From NCBI RefSeq assembly GCF_026409565.1, contig NZ_CP112881.1, forward strand, positions 496,001 to 560,000: a DNA stretch of 64,000 nt, written 5' to 3'. The stretch is from Sneathiella aquimaris (lineage in GTDB: Bacteria; Pseudomonadota; Alphaproteobacteria; Sneathiellales; Sneathiellaceae). Below are positions 44,583-55,271 of the stretch, one piece after another (within the stretch, counting starts at the first letter, position 1; each line of letters opens with the position of its first letter). The notes below the pieces were generated by a model, which was given only the letters and a program-made list of their open reading frames with translations, searched no databases and had not been told where the DNA came from. The translations under genes were made by a program, and so were the position numbers.

Positions 44583-47276
44583 TTAGGACGCTGACAGTTT
44601 CCGCAGAACATATTGCAGAATACCTTCATGCCGATAGTAGTCGACTTCGTCCACGGTATCGATCCGGCAGAGCAGTTCCAGTTTTTCAACAGAACCATCT
44701 GCGCGAGTGATAGTGCAAGGAACGGCCATCCGTGGTTTGATTCCGTCAGCGATACCGGTGATATCAACTTTTTCAGAACCATCCAGATTGAGCGTTTTGC
44801 GGGTCACGCCTTCCGGGAACTGGAGGGGCAGAATACCCATGCCAACGAGGTTGGACCGGTGAATCCGCTCAAAGCTCTCGGCAACAACGGCTTTAATACC
44901 GAGTAACCGCGTTCCTTTGGCAGCCCAGTCACGGCTTGAGCCTGTGCCATATTCTTTACCGGCAAACACCACCAATGGAACACCATCTTTCTGGTATTGC
45001 ATGGAGGCATCATAGATCCACTGCTGAGTGCCGTCAGGCATGTGGCGGGTTACACCGCCTTCAGTGCCAGGGGCGACTTCGTTCCGCAGGCGAATGTTGG
45101 CGAAAGTACCGCGCATCATCACTTCGTGGTTGCCACGACGCGAGCCAAACGAGTTGAAGTCTTTGACCGGGACCTGATGATCGTTCAGGTAGTCACCGGC
45201 AGGGCTGTCCGCTTTAATTGCACCGGCAGGTGAAATATGGTCGGTTGTCACAGAATCGCCGAGCAATGCAAGAACACGCGCGCCGTTGATGTCTGAGAAA
45301 TCGCCCGGCTCTTTCTTCATTCCCTCAAAATACGGAGGATGCTGAACATAGGTTGAGCCACTGTCCCAGGTATATGTCTGGCCCTCAGCTGTTTTTATGC
45401 TCTGCCATTCGGCGTCGCCTGCAAAGACATCACTATACTGGGCGACAAACATATCACGGGTCAGGGCCGCCTGAACGGTTTCCTGTACTTCCTGATTTGT
45501 TGGCCAGATGTCTTTCAGATAAACCGGGTTCCCGTCTTTATCTTCGCCAAGCGCTTCTTTTGTAATGTCAATATTCAGCGAGCCGGCAATTGCATAAGCA
45601 ACAACAAGAGGCGGAGAGGCCAGATAGTTGGCTTTAGCATGTGGGCTTACCCGGCCTTCAAAGTTACGGTTTCCTGAAAGGACAGAACATGCAACCAGTT
45701 CTCCTTCAGTGATAGCCTCTGCAATTGGCTCTGCAACCGGTCCAGAGTTACCGATACATGTTGTGCAGCCGTACCCTACCAGGTTAAAGCCGAGTGTATC
45801 GAGATCGTCCTGAAGTCCAGCCCGATTTAAATAATCCGTGACCACTTTTGAGCCAGGAGCCAGAGATGTTTTGACCCAAGGTTTAACTGTCAGGCCTTTT
45901 GCAATGGCGTTTCTGGCAACCAGACCCGCAGCCAGCATGACGCTTGGATTGGATGTGTTTGTGCAGGATGTAATGGCGGCGATAATGACGTCACCACTCC
46001 CAATACTGTAATCCGTTCCTTTAACAGGCACTTTCTTCTCAATGCCAGCGTCGTTGCCAGAAAGAACCGGCAGGGCTGTTTTGAAAGAAGAGGCTGCGTC
46101 TGTCAGCAATACGCGGTCCTGTGGACGTTTCGGTCCCGCCAGACTTGGAACAACTGTTGAAATGTCCAGTTCCAGTGTCGCTGTGAATTCCGGATCAGGT
46201 GTGTTGGCATCGCGCCACATGCCCTGTGCTTTTGCATAGGCTTCAACCAGTTTAACACGTTCCGGATCACGGGCTGTGAAATTCAGGAAGTTGATTGTTT
46301 CTGCATCAATTGGGAAGAAGCCACAGGTTGCCCCGTATTCAGGTGCCATGTTCGAAATGGTTGCCCGGTCGGCAAGTGCCAGTTCATCCAGGCCTGGACC
46401 AAAGAATTCAACGAACTTACCAACAACGCCTTGGGCGCGAAGCATCTGAGTGATGGTCAAGACCAGGTCAGTTGCCGTGGTGCCTTCTTTCAGCTTTCCA
46501 GTCAGTTTAAAGCCGACAACTTCTGGAACCAGCATGGAAATCGGCTGACCCAGCATAACCGCTTCAGCTTCAATACCACCAACACCCCAGCCAAGAACGG
46601 CCATGCCGTTGACCATTGTTGTGTGGCTGTCCGTACCAACCAGTGTATCTGGATAAGCAACTTCGTTACCGTTCTGGTCTTTTGTCGTCCAGACAGTCTG
46701 TGCAAGATATTCCAGATTTACCTGATGGCAGATCCCTGTTCCAGGAGGAACAACACGGAAATTATCAAATGCTTTTTGACCCCAGCGAAGGAAAGAATAG
46801 CGTTCGCCGTTCCGTTCCATTTCAAGGTCAACATTTTGTTTGAAAGCGCTTTGCGAGCCTGCTTTATCAACCATCACAGAGTGATCGATGACCAGATCAC
46901 ACTGTGCAAGTGGGTTGATTTTTTCCGGATCGCCGCCCAGTTTGACCATGGCATCGCGCATCGCGGCCAAGTCAACAACGGCAGGAACGCCTGTAAAGTC
47001 TTGCATAAGAACGCGGGCAGGACGGTAAGCAATCTCACGGTCTGCTTTTTTCTCTTTCAACCAACCAGCCAACGCGCTGACATCTTCTGATGTAACAGTG
47101 CGGCTGTCTTCATGACGCAGCAGGTTCTCCAGCAGGACCTTTAACGAGAACGGAAGGCGGGACAAATCGCCCAGACCAGCTTCTTCGGCAGCAGGAATGC
47201 TGTAATAGTCGATTTTCTTGCCGTCGACATCGAGTGTGCGACGTGTATTGAGGCTATCGTGACCAGTTGTTGTCAA
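44583..47276 (-). CDS. acnA: Aconitate hydratase A
   Basis: Cytosolic TCA-cycle [4Fe-4S] enzyme of 897 residues that interconverts citrate and isocitrate. The cluster Cys residues are in [11 protein letters not shown] and [32 protein letters not shown] and the C-terminal swivel motif [13 protein letters not shown] are also present. Length is typical for AcnA. The start codon is TTG (47276): AAGGAG lies seven bases upstream, the protein begins MTTTGHDSL as in relatives, and no suitable ATG is nearby. Terminator downstream. Confidence 0.97.
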   Translation of the reverse strand: MTTTGHDSLNTRRTLDVDGKKIDYYSIPAAEEAGLGDLSRLPFSLKVLLENLLRHEDSRTVTSEDVSALAGWLKEKKADREIAYRPARVLMQDFTGVPAVVDLAAMRDAMVKLGGDPEKINPLAQCDLVIDHSVMVDKAGSQSAFKQNVDLEMERNGERYSFLRWGQKAFDNFRVVPPGTGICHQVNLEYLAQTVWTTKDQNGNEVAYPDTLVGTDSHTTMVNGMAVLGWGVGGIEAEAVMLGQPISMLVPEVVGFKLTGKLKEGTTATDLVLTITQMLRAQGVVGKFVEFFGPGLDELALADRATISNMAPEYGATCGFFPIDAETINFLNFTARDPERVKLVEAYAKAQGMWRDANTPDPEFTATLELDISTVVPSLAGPKRPQDRVLLTDAASSFKTALPVLSGNDAGIEKKVPVKGTDYSIGSGDVIIAAITSCTNTSNPSVMLAAGLVARNAIAKGLTVKPWVKTSLAPGSKVVTDYLNRAGLQDDLDTLGFNLVGYGCTTCIGNSGPVAEPIAEAITEGELVACSVLSGNRNFEGRVSPHAKANYLASPPLVVAYAIAGSLNIDITKEALGEDKDGNPVYLKDIWPTNQEVQETVQAALTRDMFVAQYSDVFAGDAEWQSIKTAEGQTYTWDSGSTYVQHPPYFEGMKKEPGDFSDINGARVLALLGDSVTTDHISPAGAIKADSPAGDYLNDHQVPVKDFNSFGSRRGNHEVMMRGTFANIRLRNEVAPGTEGGVTRHMPDGTQQWIYDASMQYQKDGVPLVVFAGKEYGTGSSRDWAAKGTRLLGIKAVVAESFERIHRSNLVGMGILPLQFPEGVTRKTLNLDGSEKVDITGIADGIKPRMAVPCTITRADGSVEKLELLCRIDTVDEVDYYRHEGILQYVLRKLSAS

Positions 47277-48161
47277 CGCTTCGCTCCTTGCTCAGAATGG
47301 GAACGGGAAGGTGCCAGGTATTAACGTGATTGAGTTGGCACCCGTAATCTTTCGGCCCGTATGTGCCTTAATTTTCACAGATACTCAAGACCAAAAGGTA
47401 AGAATCTCATGATTTAGGTCTCTATTCTTATATCGGCTCCGTTCATTTTACCACTTTCTTTGTTATTTTTTGAAGCGTGGACAGTTGCTGTTGAACGAGA
47501 AGCGAAGGGAATGTTTCGAAAAGGTGGCCCTCAATTATAAGATTCGGAAAAAAATAGTCGGCGGGCCGACATTTCTGTTCAAAATGCCGGATCTGAACTG
47601 TTTTGAACGCTTTTCGCACCTGCGTCGTAATACTGTTATCCACCGCTTAAACTAACGAGCGTTCAAATTGGTGCTCGGCAAAAAATAATACAAATCAAAT
47701 GTGTATCTATTTAAAGTAAAACCATTAATAAATTTATACGGATATACGTTTTTGTAGAGTTAAAGATAATCTATATAGTTTAAATTCAGTACGTATGTAT
47801 TATTATTTTACTTTTTAGTTCGTATCTGTCTGAACATTACTTCTAATACAAACGCTTGTTTTTTTTTAATATTTCTATTTTTTTTGATAAAACCAACAAA
47901 TATCCTTGAATCTACCAATTTTTATGGTTTTTCTCTTGACGATGGTGAGGCGGTTCGACTATTGACGTTGGTAAGGTTCATCAAGAAGCCAAAAAACAAC
48001 ATGATAAAAACCATATCGGTTCTGGGAGGAACTGTCCGCACCGTCAGCGTAGTATGCGTGGGCGTGGTGTTTTTTGCATCAAATGATGCCGCGGGGTCTA
48101 CTCCTCCTGAGCTAAATAAAAAATGATTTGAAATCTTTTTTGTTAAGGAATCAGGGAGCCT
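47277..48161. other. Long intergenic region with AT-rich core, 885 bases
   Basis: This region separates the divergent acnA and acyl-CoA synthetase genes and is the longest gene-free stretch here. Bases 47650-47930 are strikingly AT-rich compared with the flanks. A 41-codon frame from an ATG at 48001 to 48126 encodes a hydrophobic peptide (MIKTISVLGGTVRTVS...), but no clear ribosome site precedes it. Other short frames look like chance. No RNA gene was recognised. Confidence 0.55.
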
Positions 48162-50117
48162 ATGACAAACAAAGACCAGGGTTTAGACACCTTTCCAAAA
48201 CTCTTGCGGCGCAATGCCGAGCAACGCCCGACCGTGCCAGCCTATCGTGAAAAAGAATTTGGCATCTGGCAGACCTATAGCTGGAAGGATGTCTATGACA
48301 ACTCCCGGGCTTTGGGTCTTGGTATGGTTGAATTAGGCATTAAGCGCGGCGATGCTGTTGCCATTCTTGGATCCAATCGTCCGCAGCTTTACTGGGTGTT
48401 CGCAGCCGCACAGGCCATTGGTGCCTTGCCGGTTCCCATCTATCAGGATGGTGTTGCCGATGAAATTCAGTATGTGCTTGAACATTCCGGTGTGAAAATG
48501 GTCGTCGCCGAAGATCAGGAGCAGGTAGACAAGATTTTGTCTATTCTGGACCAGTGTCCGGCGATTGAGCAGGTCATTTACAAAGAAACACGCGGTATGC
48601 GTCATTACAAACAGGAAAATCTGCGCTCTTATACGGACGTGCAGGATCTGGGGCGGGAGTTTGATAAGAAAAACCCGGCTTTTTATGATGCTGAAACGGA
48701 AAAAGGCGTTGGTTCGGATATTGCGACCCTGCTTTATACATCAGGAACGACGGGCCGGCCTAAAGGCGTGATGCTGAGTTTTGATAACATGGTTCAGGCT
48801 GGCGCCCTTTCTGTTGAGTTTGAAAACCTGACAGAGAAAGACAAGGTTCTGTCCTACCTGCCAATGGCTTGGGTGGGCGATCACTTGTTTTCTTACTCGC
48901 AGGCGACCCACGCTGGTTTCTCAGTCAATTGCCCTGAAAATGCTGAGACAGTGTTGACAGACCTTCGGGAAGTTGGCCCAACATATTATTTCGCACCGCC
49001 AGCGGTGTTTGAAAACATGTTGACCCAAATGATGATCCGCATCGAGGATGCCAGCGCGATCAAGCAGAAGATGTTCCATTATTTCATTGGCGTTGCCAAG
49101 AAATGCGGTGTTCAGATTCTGGAAGGAAAGCCGGTCTCCCTGATGAACCGCCTTCTGTATACTGTTGGTGACTTCCTGGTATATGGGCCGCTTAAAAATA
49201 CACTCGGCTTCAGTCAGATCCGCGTTGCCTATACAGCGGGTGCGCCGATGGGACCGGAAGTTTTCAAATTCTATCGGTCGCTGGGTATCAATCTCAAGCA
49301 GCTTTACGGTCAGACGGAAAGCTGTGCGTATGTCTGCATTCAAAGCGATAATGATGTGCGGCCTGATACGGTTGGACCGCCAGCCCCTGGATGTGAAATC
49401 AAGCTGGATGAGGTTTCTGGTGAGGTTCTGTATAAAAGTCCGGGCAGCTTTGTGGGTTATTATAAAAATGATGAAGCCACCAAAGAGACAAAAACGGACG
49501 ATGGTTGGGTTCACACGGGCGATGCCGGTATCATGACGGATGACGGTCAATTGAAAATTATTGACCGGGCGAAGGATGTTGGAAAGCTGCAGGATGGTAC
49601 ATTGTTTGCCCCTCAGTATCTTGAAAATAAACTCAAGTTTTTCCCAGCCATTTCAGAAGCTGTCTGCCATGGTGCTGACAAGGACACGGTAACCACTTTC
49701 ATCAATATTGATTTGGAAGCTGTTGGCAACTGGGCCGAACGTCGCGGTATTTCATATGCCAGCTACATGGATCTTGCCAACCGCGAAGAAGTCTACGCGA
49801 TGATCAAGGAAAATATCGAAGAAGTGAACCGGGATCTTGCGATCGACAGTGAACTTGCCGGTGCCCAGATCAGTCGTTTCCTCATATTGCCTAAAGCACT
49901 GGATGCTGATGATGGAGAATTGACCCGGACCCGTAAAGTTCGGCGTCGGATTATCGCTGAGCGGTATGGTCCCCTTATTGATGCGCTGTTCTCGGATGTC
50001 AGCGAGGTTCATATTGAATCTCAGATGACCTTTGAAGATGGTCGTAAAGGGGTTCTGAAAGCGGACATCCGAGTCCAGAATGTCGAAACCTATCCGGCCA
50101 TGCGCGCCGCCTCGTAA
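48162..50117 (+). CDS. AMP-dependent long-chain acyl-CoA synthetase
   Basis: Cytoplasmic or membrane-associated ligase of 651 residues that activates a carboxylic acid to its CoA thioester via an acyl-AMP. The P-loop LLYTSGTTGRPKGVMLS, the YGQTESCAYVC segment and the DGWVHTGDAG block are intact, with the hinge IIDRAKDV. The length fits long-chain fatty-acid ligases of the LC-FACS type found beside Liv-type transporters. AGGGAG precedes the ATG. First gene of an operon with the ABC importer and a second ligase; it probably activates the imported acid. Confidence 0.93.
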   Translation: MTNKDQGLDTFPKLLRRNAEQRPTVPAYREKEFGIWQTYSWKDVYDNSRALGLGMVELGIKRGDAVAILGSNRPQLYWVFAAAQAIGALPVPIYQDGVADEIQYVLEHSGVKMVVAEDQEQVDKILSILDQCPAIEQVIYKETRGMRHYKQENLRSYTDVQDLGREFDKKNPAFYDAETEKGVGSDIATLLYTSGTTGRPKGVMLSFDNMVQAGALSVEFENLTEKDKVLSYLPMAWVGDHLFSYSQATHAGFSVNCPENAETVLTDLREVGPTYYFAPPAVFENMLTQMMIRIEDASAIKQKMFHYFIGVAKKCGVQILEGKPVSLMNRLLYTVGDFLVYGPLKNTLGFSQIRVAYTAGAPMGPEVFKFYRSLGINLKQLYGQTESCAYVCIQSDNDVRPDTVGPPAPGCEIKLDEVSGEVLYKSPGSFVGYYKNDEATKETKTDDGWVHTGDAGIMTDDGQLKIIDRAKDVGKLQDGTLFAPQYLENKLKFFPAISEAVCHGADKDTVTTFINIDLEAVGNWAERRGISYASYMDLANREEVYAMIKENIEEVNRDLAIDSELAGAQISRFLILPKALDADDGELTRTRKVRRRIIAERYGPLIDALFSDVSEVHIESQMTFEDGRKGVLKADIRVQNVETYPAMRAAS

Positions 50118-50137
50118 ATTTCAGGGACTGTATTGTT

Positions 50138-50929
50138 ATGGAAGAACAAGGAAGACAAATTGGTGATGTCCTTCTGTCGGTAGAGGATATTAGCCTGTCC
50201 TTCGGTGCAGTGCGTGCCATTTCCGATGTTAGCTTTGATATCAGAAAAGGTGAGATCCGCGCGATCATTGGACCAAACGGAGCGGGCAAAACGTCGATGC
50301 TGAACTGCATCAACGGTTTCTACCACCCGCAACAGGGCACAATTACCTATAAGGGTCAGAAACGAAGCGCGATGAAGCCCCATGAAGCTGCGGCTCAGGG
50401 GATCGGCCGAACCTTTCAGAATGTGGCACTTTTTAAAGGCATGTCGACACTGGACAACATCATGACAGGGCGAAACCTGAAAATGAAATCCAGCCTGCTC
50501 AGCTCCATGATCTGGTGGGGACGTGCTGAAAAAGAAGAAATGAAGCATCGTCGCTTTGTCGAGGATATTATCGATTTTCTGGAAATTGAAGCGATCCGCA
50601 AAACGCCTGTTGGGCGTCTGCCATATGGTTTGCAGAAACGTGTGGAACTTGGTCGTGCCCTCGCGGCAGAACCAGAGCTTCTTCTTCTTGATGAACCGAT
50701 GGCAGGAATGAACCTGGAAGAAAAAGAAGACATGTGCCGGTTTATTCTGGATGTGAACGACGAGTTTGGCACCACAATCTGCCTTATTGAGCATGATATG
50801 GGTGTTGTTATGGATATTTCCGATCGGGTTATGGTTTTGGATTATGGCGGGAAAATCGGAGACGGTGTCCCGGAAGAAGTTCGCGCCAACCAAAATGTTA
50901 TCGACGCCTATCTCGGCGGCGGTCACTAA
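50138..50929 (+). CDS. Branched-chain-amino-acid-type ABC transporter ATP-binding protein (LivG-like)
   Basis: Cytoplasmic ATPase of 263 residues. Walker A GPNGAGKTS, signature variant LPYGLQKRVELGRAL, Walker B LLLLDEPMAGM and switch His in IEHDM. The long Q-loop insertion and C-terminal extension (VRANQNVIDAYLGGGH) mark the LivG branch. It follows the ligase gene by 20 bases. With LivF, LivH and LivM it forms a HAAT-family importer; an aromatic or fatty acid substrate is suggested by the flanking CoA ligases. Confidence 0.94.
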   Translation: MEEQGRQIGDVLLSVEDISLSFGAVRAISDVSFDIRKGEIRAIIGPNGAGKTSMLNCINGFYHPQQGTITYKGQKRSAMKPHEAAAQGIGRTFQNVALFKGMSTLDNIMTGRNLKMKSSLLSSMIWWGRAEKEEMKHRRFVEDIIDFLEIEAIRKTPVGRLPYGLQKRVELGRALAAEPELLLLDEPMAGMNLEEKEDMCRFILDVNDEFGTTICLIEHDMGVVMDISDRVMVLDYGGKIGDGVPEEVRANQNVIDAYLGGGH

Positions 50930-50950
50930 TCAGGATACAGGAGCACACTT

Positions 50951-51856
50951 ATGGAATTTTTTAATGATGATGTTCTGTTTTTCCTGGAAGTTCTTTTCAG
51001 CGGATTATTGACCGGAACACTTTACTCACTTGTCGCCCTTGGCTTTGTTTTGATTTTTAAAGCATCTGGCGTGTTTAATTTTGCCCAAGGCGCCATGATG
51101 CTGTTCGCAGCCCTGAGCCTTGTTGGTATTCAGGAAATGCTCGGGGTTCATTGGACCATCGCGTTTGTTCTGACGGTTGCTGTCATGGTCCTGTTGGCCT
51201 GGTGTGTTGAAAAGTTTGTCTTGGGCAAGCTGGTCAATCAGGAGCCGATTATTCTGTTCATGGCGACCATTGGTATTACATTTTTCATCGATGGTTTCGG
51301 CCAGACGATTTGGGGAAGTGATATCAAGACGCTGGATATCGGCCTGCCAAACGGTTCAATCGACTTCGGCGGTATTTTTATTGATGAGCTTGAACTTGTT
51401 GCTGGTTTGACAGCGGGTGCACTGGTTCTGGCGCTTGCGATCTTTTTCAACAAAACCCGCATTGGCCGGGCACTGCGTGCGGTGGCCGATGATCACCAGG
51501 CGGCAATGTCTGTTGGTATTTCGCTGCGCAACATCTGGATCATCGTTTGGACGGTTGCGGGCCTTGTTGGTCTGGTTGCCGGGATCATGTGGGGATCGAA
51601 ACTGGGTGTTCAATTCAGCTTAAGTCTCATTGCACTAAAAGCCTTGCCGGTTTTGATGCTGGGTGGTTTTACCTCCATCCCCGGGGCAATTTTAGGCGGA
51701 TTGATCATTGGTGCAGGTGAAAAACTTGCAGAAATTTATCTTGGCCCCTTTGTTGGTGGCGCCATTGAAAACTGGTTTGCCTATATGCTGGCGCTAGTCT
51801 TTCTTCTTTTCCGTCCACAAGGCCTGTTTGGCGAAAAGATTATTGAGAGGGTTTAG
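50951..51856 (+). CDS. Branched-chain-amino-acid-type ABC transporter permease (LivH-like)
   Basis: Inner-membrane permease of 301 residues with about eight TM helices. GVFNFAQGAMMLFAALS near the N-terminus and RALRAVADDHQAAMSVGI, the EAA-like loop contacting the ATPases, are characteristic of LivH. GGAG lies eight bases before the ATG. It pairs with the LivM-like protein encoded five bases downstream. Confidence 0.94.
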   Translation: MEFFNDDVLFFLEVLFSGLLTGTLYSLVALGFVLIFKASGVFNFAQGAMMLFAALSLVGIQEMLGVHWTIAFVLTVAVMVLLAWCVEKFVLGKLVNQEPIILFMATIGITFFIDGFGQTIWGSDIKTLDIGLPNGSIDFGGIFIDELELVAGLTAGALVLALAIFFNKTRIGRALRAVADDHQAAMSVGISLRNIWIIVWTVAGLVGLVAGIMWGSKLGVQFSLSLIALKALPVLMLGGFTSIPGAILGGLIIGAGEKLAEIYLGPFVGGAIENWFAYMLALVFLLFRPQGLFGEKIIERV

Positions 51857-51861
51857 GCAGA

Positions 51862-52947
51862 ATGTTTTATCGTGAAGCAGGACAGTTCAAGTCCTCCTAT
51901 AAAGAAGACCAGGCCGTTTTTCCGATCCTTCAGGATCGGATCGGTATCGCCATCATCCTTTTGATCGCATTTGTCGGTATTCCCCTGTTTGCAGGTGATT
52001 ATTTCATCGGCGCGATTATGACTCCCTTTTTGATCCTGGCCCTCGCCGCGATCGGTTTGAATATCCTGACAGGCTATGCGGGTCAGATTTCTCTGGGAAC
52101 CGGTGGATTTATGGCAGTAGGGGCCTTTGCCGCTTACAAATTTGCCACCTTTACGATCACAATCGGTAGTATCGAAGGTACGTTGCCGCTTATCATCACG
52201 ATCCTCCTTTCAGGGGTAGTCGCGGCGCTTGTCGGTATCATGTTTGGTATTCCAAGCCTTCGCATTAAGGGCTTCTATCTGGCTGTGGCGACGTTGGCGG
52301 CTCAATTCTTTATTGAATGGCTGTTTATTAAAGTGGGCTGGTTTACAAATTATAGCCCGTCCGGTGTTATCACTGCGCCTCCATTGAACGTCATGGGGTA
52401 TGTCTTCGAAACGCCCGCAGAAAAATATCTGTTTACACTCGGATTTGTTGCCGTTCTTGCGATGGCAGCCAAAAATCTGGTGCGCAGCCATATTGGCCGC
52501 GGCTGGATGGCGATCCGGGATATGGATATTGCGGCGGAAATCATCGGCTTTAAGCCGTTGCAAACGAAACTGTCTGCCTTTGCGGTCAGCTCTTTCTTCT
52601 GTGGTGTCGCGGGCGCTCTGTGGGCGTTTGTTCATCTGGGAACAGTGGAGCCTGAAGCCTTCGGCATTAACCGTTCTTTTGCCATTCTCTTTATGGTGAT
52701 TATCGGCGGTATGGGCAGTATTCTTGGGTCATTTATCGGAGCGGCTTTTATTCTGCTCCTGCCTATTTTCCTGAATAACGTGCCGCCTATGATCGGCTTG
52801 GAAATCGGTGTTGATATGGTGGCGCATTTGGAGTTCATGGTATTTGGCATTCTGATCATTTTCTTCTTGATTGTTGAGCCCCATGGACTGGCAAGATTAT
52901 GGACCATTGGTAAGGAAAAACTGAGATCCTGGCCATTTCCATATTGA
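51862..52947 (+). CDS. Branched-chain-amino-acid-type ABC transporter permease (LivM-like)
   Basis: Inner-membrane permease of 361 residues with about ten TM helices. LTGYAGQISLGTGGFMAVGAF and the loop RGWMAIRDMDIAAEIIGF are LivM hallmarks. The cytoplasmic N-terminus is longer than in E. coli LivM. It follows the LivH-like gene closely and is followed by an attenuator-like hairpin before the binding-protein gene. Confidence 0.94.
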   Translation: MFYREAGQFKSSYKEDQAVFPILQDRIGIAIILLIAFVGIPLFAGDYFIGAIMTPFLILALAAIGLNILTGYAGQISLGTGGFMAVGAFAAYKFATFTITIGSIEGTLPLIITILLSGVVAALVGIMFGIPSLRIKGFYLAVATLAAQFFIEWLFIKVGWFTNYSPSGVITAPPLNVMGYVFETPAEKYLFTLGFVAVLAMAAKNLVRSHIGRGWMAIRDMDIAAEIIGFKPLQTKLSAFAVSSFFCGVAGALWAFVHLGTVEPEAFGINRSFAILFMVIIGGMGSILGSFIGAAFILLLPIFLNNVPPMIGLEIGVDMVAHLEFMVFGILIIFFLIVEPHGLARLWTIGKEKLRSWPFPY

Positions 52948-52956
52948 TCTGTTGCC

Positions 52957-52989
52957 AAAAGGCGGCCAGAGTTGTCTGGGCGCTTTTTA
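52957..52989 (+). terminator. Hairpin/attenuator between LivM-like and binding-protein genes
   Basis: AAAAGGCGGCCAGA (52957-52970) can pair with TCTGGGCGCTTTT (from 52975), with one mismatch and one G-T pair, followed by T residues. It could separate expression of the highly needed binding protein from the upstream membrane genes. Confidence 0.5.
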
Positions 52990-53062
52990 TAAGCGATGGA
53001 AAATTTATCTCTTGGCGGCTTACGCCGTACCAAACAACAAGAGAAATTCTGGGAGGAAAGAT

Positions 53063-54379
53063 ATGAGTTTGAAGAAATTTGTACTTGGTGCTTTGGGAGC
53101 AGCTGTTGTTGCGGCACCATTTGCGGCCCCTGCGCCGGCATTGGCAGAAGATACACTGTATCTTCCAAAATTGGTTTATCGTACGGGTCCATTTGCCCCT
53201 GGCGGAATTCCAACAGCGAACGGTGCCGTTGATTACTGGGCGATGATTAATGAACGTGACGGTGGCGTAGGTGGCGCCAAGGTTATTGTTGAAGAATGTG
53301 AGTTTGGCTACAACACAGACCGTGGTGTGGAATGTTACGAACGGACAAAGAATAAAAATGGTGGTGGTCTTGTCTATCAGCCATATTCAACAGGTGTAAC
53401 ATATGCATTGGCTGACCGTACACGGACTGACAAAATCCCTCTGTTGACAATGGGTTATGGTCGTGCGGATGCCGGTGTTGGTACAGCATTTCCTTATGTT
53501 TTCCCACTTATGACAAACTACTGGGGCCAGGCCACCGGTATTATGAAATATATGGGTAAAGAAGAAGGCGGACTGGACAAGATGAAAGATAAAACGATTG
53601 CGCTCGTTTATCTTGATATCGCCTACGGTAAAGAATCCATTCCGATCTTTAGATCTCTGTCCGAAAAATTCGGTTTCAAACTAAAAGAATACCCTGTCGT
53701 ATTCCCAGGTCTTGAACAGAAAGCAACTTGGTTGCAGATTCGCCGTGCGAAGCCTGACTATATTGTCATGTGGGGCTGGGGTGTTATGAACCAGACAGCG
53801 ATTAAAGAAGCCGCGAAAATCAAGTTTCCAGCTGAAAAATTCATTGGTAACTGGTGGGCCGGTGCTGAGCAGGACACAGTTCCAGCTGGTGATGCGGCAA
53901 TCGGTTACAAAAGTGCTGCATTCGGTGCTGCTGGTAAAGACTTCCCGGTTATCCAGGAAATCATGAAGCACGTTTATGGAAAAGGAAACGGCAAGGGTGA
54001 AGAAAATGTCGGTCAGGCTCTGTACAACCGTGCCGTTCTGACGCAGGTCGTTATTCATGCGGGTATCCTGAAAGCACAGGAAAAAACTGGCAAGAAAGCG
54101 ATTTCTTCAGAAGACCTTCGTTGGGGCCTTGAAAATATCGTTCTGGATGATGCACTTGCAGAAAAACTCGGTGTAAAAGGCATGGCGCCAACTCTGAAGC
54201 CTAACTGCGCTGACCACATCGGTGGTGGTTCATTCTACATTCAGCAGTGGGACGGTAAAAGTTGGAACAAAGTTTCTGACACTTTGACACCAATGGAAGA
54301 CATGATCATTCCTGCGATGAAAGAGTCTGCGGAAAAATACCTGAAAGAAAAAGGTCTTGATGCTGTTTCCTGCAGCTAA
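53063..54379 (+). CDS. ABC transporter periplasmic substrate-binding protein (LivK-like)
   Basis: Periplasmic receptor of about 438 residues. The ATG at 53063 is supported by a strong GGGAGGAAAG site and by a following signal peptide (cleavage near ALAEDT, about residue 28). It has the type I periplasmic-binding fold and is longer than amino-acid LivK proteins, matching the branch often found with acyl-CoA ligases. Codon use is skewed to preferred codons, suggesting high expression. It should bind the acid taken up by the LivGHMF-like importer. Confidence 0.92.
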   Translation: MSLKKFVLGALGAAVVAAPFAAPAPALAEDTLYLPKLVYRTGPFAPGGIPTANGAVDYWAMINERDGGVGGAKVIVEECEFGYNTDRGVECYERTKNKNGGGLVYQPYSTGVTYALADRTRTDKIPLLTMGYGRADAGVGTAFPYVFPLMTNYWGQATGIMKYMGKEEGGLDKMKDKTIALVYLDIAYGKESIPIFRSLSEKFGFKLKEYPVVFPGLEQKATWLQIRRAKPDYIVMWGWGVMNQTAIKEAAKIKFPAEKFIGNWWAGAEQDTVPAGDAAIGYKSAAFGAAGKDFPVIQEIMKHVYGKGNGKGEENVGQALYNRAVLTQVVIHAGILKAQEKTGKKAISSEDLRWGLENIVLDDALAEKLGVKGMAPTLKPNCADHIGGGSFYIQQWDGKSWNKVSDTLTPMEDMIIPAMKESAEKYLKEKGLDAVSCS

Positions 54380-54413
54380 GGTCTGACTAAGTTTTAAAGA
54401 GAGAGTCTTGCTT

Positions 54414-55229
54414 ATGAATGCGACAAGCAATCCCCTTCTTAGGGTCAATAATATCGAGGTCATTTATGACCATGTTATCCTTGTCTTGAAAGGGGTCTCG
54501 CTGGAGGTTCCGGAAGGGAGCATTGTCTCCATTCTGGGTGCTAACGGTGCTGGCAAGACTACCTCTTTGAAAGCCATTTCGAACCTCCTCCGCTCTGAGC
54601 GCGGGGAGGTTACGAAAGGCACCATTGAGTATGAAGGTCGGGATATTACGCAAAAATCTCCGGCTGAGCTGGTGACCGAGGGCGTTGTTCAGGTGATGGA
54701 AGGCCGTCACTGTTTTGAACATCTGACCGTTGAGGAAAATCTTTTGACAGGTGCCTATACCCGTAAGGGCGGCCGAGCTGTCATTAATGAAGAGCTGGAA
54801 AAAGTATATCACTATTTCCCGCGTCTAAGAGAGCGCCGGACTTCACAGGCCGGTTATGTTTCTGGTGGTGAGCAGCAGATGGTGGCCGTGGGCCGCGCCT
54901 TGATGGCCAAGCCAAAGCTGATCCTGCTGGATGAGCCATCAATGGGGCTGGCGCCTCAGTTGGTGGAAGAAATTTTTGAAATTGTGAAGCGTTTGAACGA
55001 AGAAACCGGCGTGAGTTTTCTCGTTGCCGAGCAGAACGCCACAATCGCACTGAAATATGCCCACTATGGCTACATTCTCGAAAATGGCCGGGTGGTTATG
55101 GATGGGGCCGCTTCCGATTTGTCAAACAACGAAGATGTGAAGGAATTCTATCTTGGTCTGGGAGGCGATGGCCGGAAAAGCTTTAAAGATGTGAAGCATT
55201 ACCGGCGGCGTAAGCGTTGGCTCGCTTAA
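54414..55229 (+). CDS. Branched-chain-amino-acid-type ABC transporter ATP-binding protein (LivF-like)
   Basis: Cytoplasmic ATPase of about 271 residues. Walker A GANGAGKTT, signature VSGGEQQMVAVGRAL, Walker B LILLDEPSMGLAPQ and LVAEQNA in the switch region identify the LivF branch. The ATG at 54414 is preferred over a TTG two codons upstream; GAGAGAG lies before both. The C-terminus has an unusual basic extension (HYRRRKRWLA). It forms the ATPase pair with the LivG-like protein. Confidence 0.94.
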   Translation: MNATSNPLLRVNNIEVIYDHVILVLKGVSLEVPEGSIVSILGANGAGKTTSLKAISNLLRSERGEVTKGTIEYEGRDITQKSPAELVTEGVVQVMEGRHCFEHLTVEENLLTGAYTRKGGRAVINEELEKVYHYFPRLRERRTSQAGYVSGGEQQMVAVGRALMAKPKLILLDEPSMGLAPQLVEEIFEIVKRLNEETGVSFLVAEQNATIALKYAHYGYILENGRVVMDGAASDLSNNEDVKEFYLGLGGDGRKSFKDVKHYRRRKRWLA

Positions 55230-55271
55230 TCCTGATTTTTCCAAATCTCTCAATAAAGAAATAGTAGTTCT

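Noticed and set aside
44477-44782. Upstream extension of the DUF1223 reading frame
   Set aside because: It would run through the acnA terminator and into the end of acnA; the internal ATG is followed by a proper signal peptide.
47443-47643. Possible 66-codon minus-strand gene upstream of acnA
   Set aside because: No ribosome site or recognisable protein; it lies in a region with several equally short chance frames.
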